This document shows, one piece after another, positions 5,521 to 6,494 of a stretch of DNA of 6,494 bases; the first letter of the stretch is position 1, and the number at the start of each line of letters is the position of its first letter. This stretch comes from Comamonadaceae bacterium. GTDB lineage: Bacteria > Pseudomonadota > Gammaproteobacteria > Burkholderiales > Burkholderiaceae_C. The notes beneath the pieces were generated by a model. That model was not told where the DNA came from. It saw only the letters and a program-made list of their open reading frames with translations, and made no database searches. The DNA is taken from contig CANGCZ010000092.1 of assembly GCA_947452325.1 (NCBI GenBank), forward strand, positions 1 through 6,494, read 5' to 3'. A program made the position numbers and the translations under genes.

Positions 5521-6494
5521 ATGACCACCACCTTGATCCGTAACGGCCGCGTCATCACCGCCAGCGACGACTATGTCGCCGACGTATTGCTCAAAGACGG
5601 CATCGTCCACACCATCGGTCAGCAGATTGAAGTGGGTGATGAGGTGCAAGTGGTGGATGCCACAGGTTTGTACGTGTTGCCGGGTGGCGTTGACACCCAT
5701 GTGCACATGGAAAACGTGGTCGGCCCGACCATGACTTGCGACACCTTTGCCAGCGGCACCAAAGCAGCAGCTTTTGGCGGCACCACCACAGTGGTCGACT
5801 TTGCATTGCAAACCGCACAGGACTCGCCTTTGGGTGCCATCGCCCGCGCACAACGCAGCGCCGAGTCACAAGTCAATATCGACTACAGCTTGCACGTCAT
5901 CATCACCCGGGTGGATGACCAGGTGTTGAAAGACGTACGCCACGCCATGCACCATGAAGGTGTCAGCAGTTTCAAAATGTTCATGGCCTATCCCGGCGTG
6001 ATGATGGCCGACGACGCCGCTATTTTCCGCATGCTGCGCCAAGTTGGCGCTGACGGCGGCATGCTGGCCTTGCACGCGGAAAACGGCACGGTCATCGACT
6101 TGCTGATCAAAGAAGCGCTGGCCGCCGGGCACACCTCGCCGCGTTACCACGAGATGACGCGACCTTCCATCATGGAAGGTGAGGCCACGCACCGGGGCAT
6201 ACGACTGGCCGAACTCGCCGAGGCCCCCATCTACTTTGTGCATGTGTCCAGCAATGATGCACTCAAACACATTGTGCAAGCGCGCGCCGAAGGCATTCCG
6301 GTGTTTGCCGAAACCTGTCCGCACTATTTGCTGTTTGACAAATCGGTATATAGCAGCGATGACTTTGAGATCGCCAAATACGTGATGACGCCGCCGTTGC
6401 GCACCGCGAACGACCAAAAGCATTTGTGGCGCGCGCTGCGTTACGACGACTTGCAAGTGATTGCCACCGACCACTGTCCGTTTTGCATGAAAGA
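5521..6494 (+). CDS. hydA: dihydropyrimidinase / D-hydantoinase (partial, runs off right edge)
   Basis: The first 324 codons of a cyclic amidohydrolase are present; the family is usually about 460-490 residues. It opens dihydrouracil, dihydrothymine or 5-substituted hydantoins to N-carbamoyl acids, the second step of reductive pyrimidine breakdown. The dinuclear metal site is complete as far as the window goes: His60 and His62 (GVDTHVH), carboxylated Lys152 (SSFKMFMAY), His185 (ALHAEN), His241 (FVHVSS) and Asp317 (ATDHCPF). Tyr157 is the expected transition-state residue, and ETCPHYL (264-270) is typical. The frame is open throughout. The ATG at 5521 is preceded by GGAG at 5507-5510, 10 nt upstream. 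It follows guaC by 37 nt without a terminator, so the two are probably co-transcribed. Dihydropyrimidinase and bacterial hydantoinase cannot be told apart from this sequence; the symbol follows common usage. Allantoinase is less likely given the overall motif set. Confidence 0.92.
   Translation, partial: MTTTLIRNGRVITASDDYVADVLLKDGIVHTIGQQIEVGDEVQVVDATGLYVLPGGVDTHVHMENVVGPTMTCDTFASGTKAAAFGGTTTVVDFALQTAQDSPLGAIARAQRSAESQVNIDYSLHVIITRVDDQVLKDVRHAMHHEGVSSFKMFMAYPGVMMADDAAIFRMLRQVGADGGMLALHAENGTVIDLLIKEALAAGHTSPRYHEMTRPSIMEGEATHRGIRLAELAEAPIYFVHVSSNDALKHIVQARAEGIPVFAETCPHYLLFDKSVYSSDDFEIAKYVMTPPLRTANDQKHLWRALRYDDLQVIATDHCPFCMK
6162..6180. repeat. 19-nt palindrome inside the hydantoinase gene
   Basis: ACCTTCCAT and ATGGAAGGT are perfect 9-bp inverted arms around a single central C. 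The element is wholly coding, covering Pro215 to Gly220 (PSIMEG). A one-base centre favours a dimeric protein site in DNA over an RNA hairpin. No known operator is recognised and codon constraint in a conserved segment may explain it. Confidence 0.5.

Noticed and set aside
1..6494. Novel defence, mobile or secretion system
   Set aside because: Every large frame belongs to a known housekeeping or metabolic family except one small membrane protein; no transposase, integrase, direct-repeat array or toxin-antitoxin pair was seen.

Overview
The window reads as a conserved chromosomal segment from a betaproteobacterium of the order Burkholderiales, most likely Comamonadaceae-like. This rests on protein character (a 316-aa ThrB kinase starting MAVFT, a BPSS1780-type membrane protein behind it, UvrD with a long Ala/Gln-rich insert) and on the remembered neighbourhood polA / thrB / membrane protein / uvrD in that order of bacteria. 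GC content looks to be in the mid-50s percent by eye. No mobile element, RNA gene, CRISPR array or phage gene was seen.

Layout. Positions 1-81 (minus) hold the first 27 codons of DNA polymerase I (polA). A 59-nt divergent gap separates it from thrB (141-1091, plus), which is followed after 3 nt by a six-helix membrane protein of unknown function (1095-1871, plus). That pair runs tail to tail, with only 6 nt between, into the DNA helicase gene uvrD (1878-4256, minus). A 249-nt divergent intergenic region (4257-4505) separates uvrD from a short-type GMP reductase gene, guaC (4506-5483, plus). After 37 nt comes a dihydropyrimidinase/D-hydantoinase gene that runs off the right edge (5521-6494, plus; about two thirds present).

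Functionally there are two themes. polA and uvrD are DNA replication/repair genes facing outward from, or into, a small threonine-biosynthesis/membrane-protein unit. guaC and the hydantoinase form a likely co-transcribed pair for nucleobase metabolism: guanine nucleotide recycling (GMP to IMP) next to reductive pyrimidine or hydantoin ring opening. All catalytic motifs that can be checked are intact and no frameshift was found.

Nothing here looks like a new defence or mobile system. The observations worth a second look are small: a 10-mer containing a TACAAT box shared by the thrB and uvrD upstream regions (in uvrD placed so that transcription would begin at about the start codon), an inverted repeat over the thrB box, a 19-nt palindrome inside the hydantoinase gene, and the pairing of guaC with a hydantoinase.
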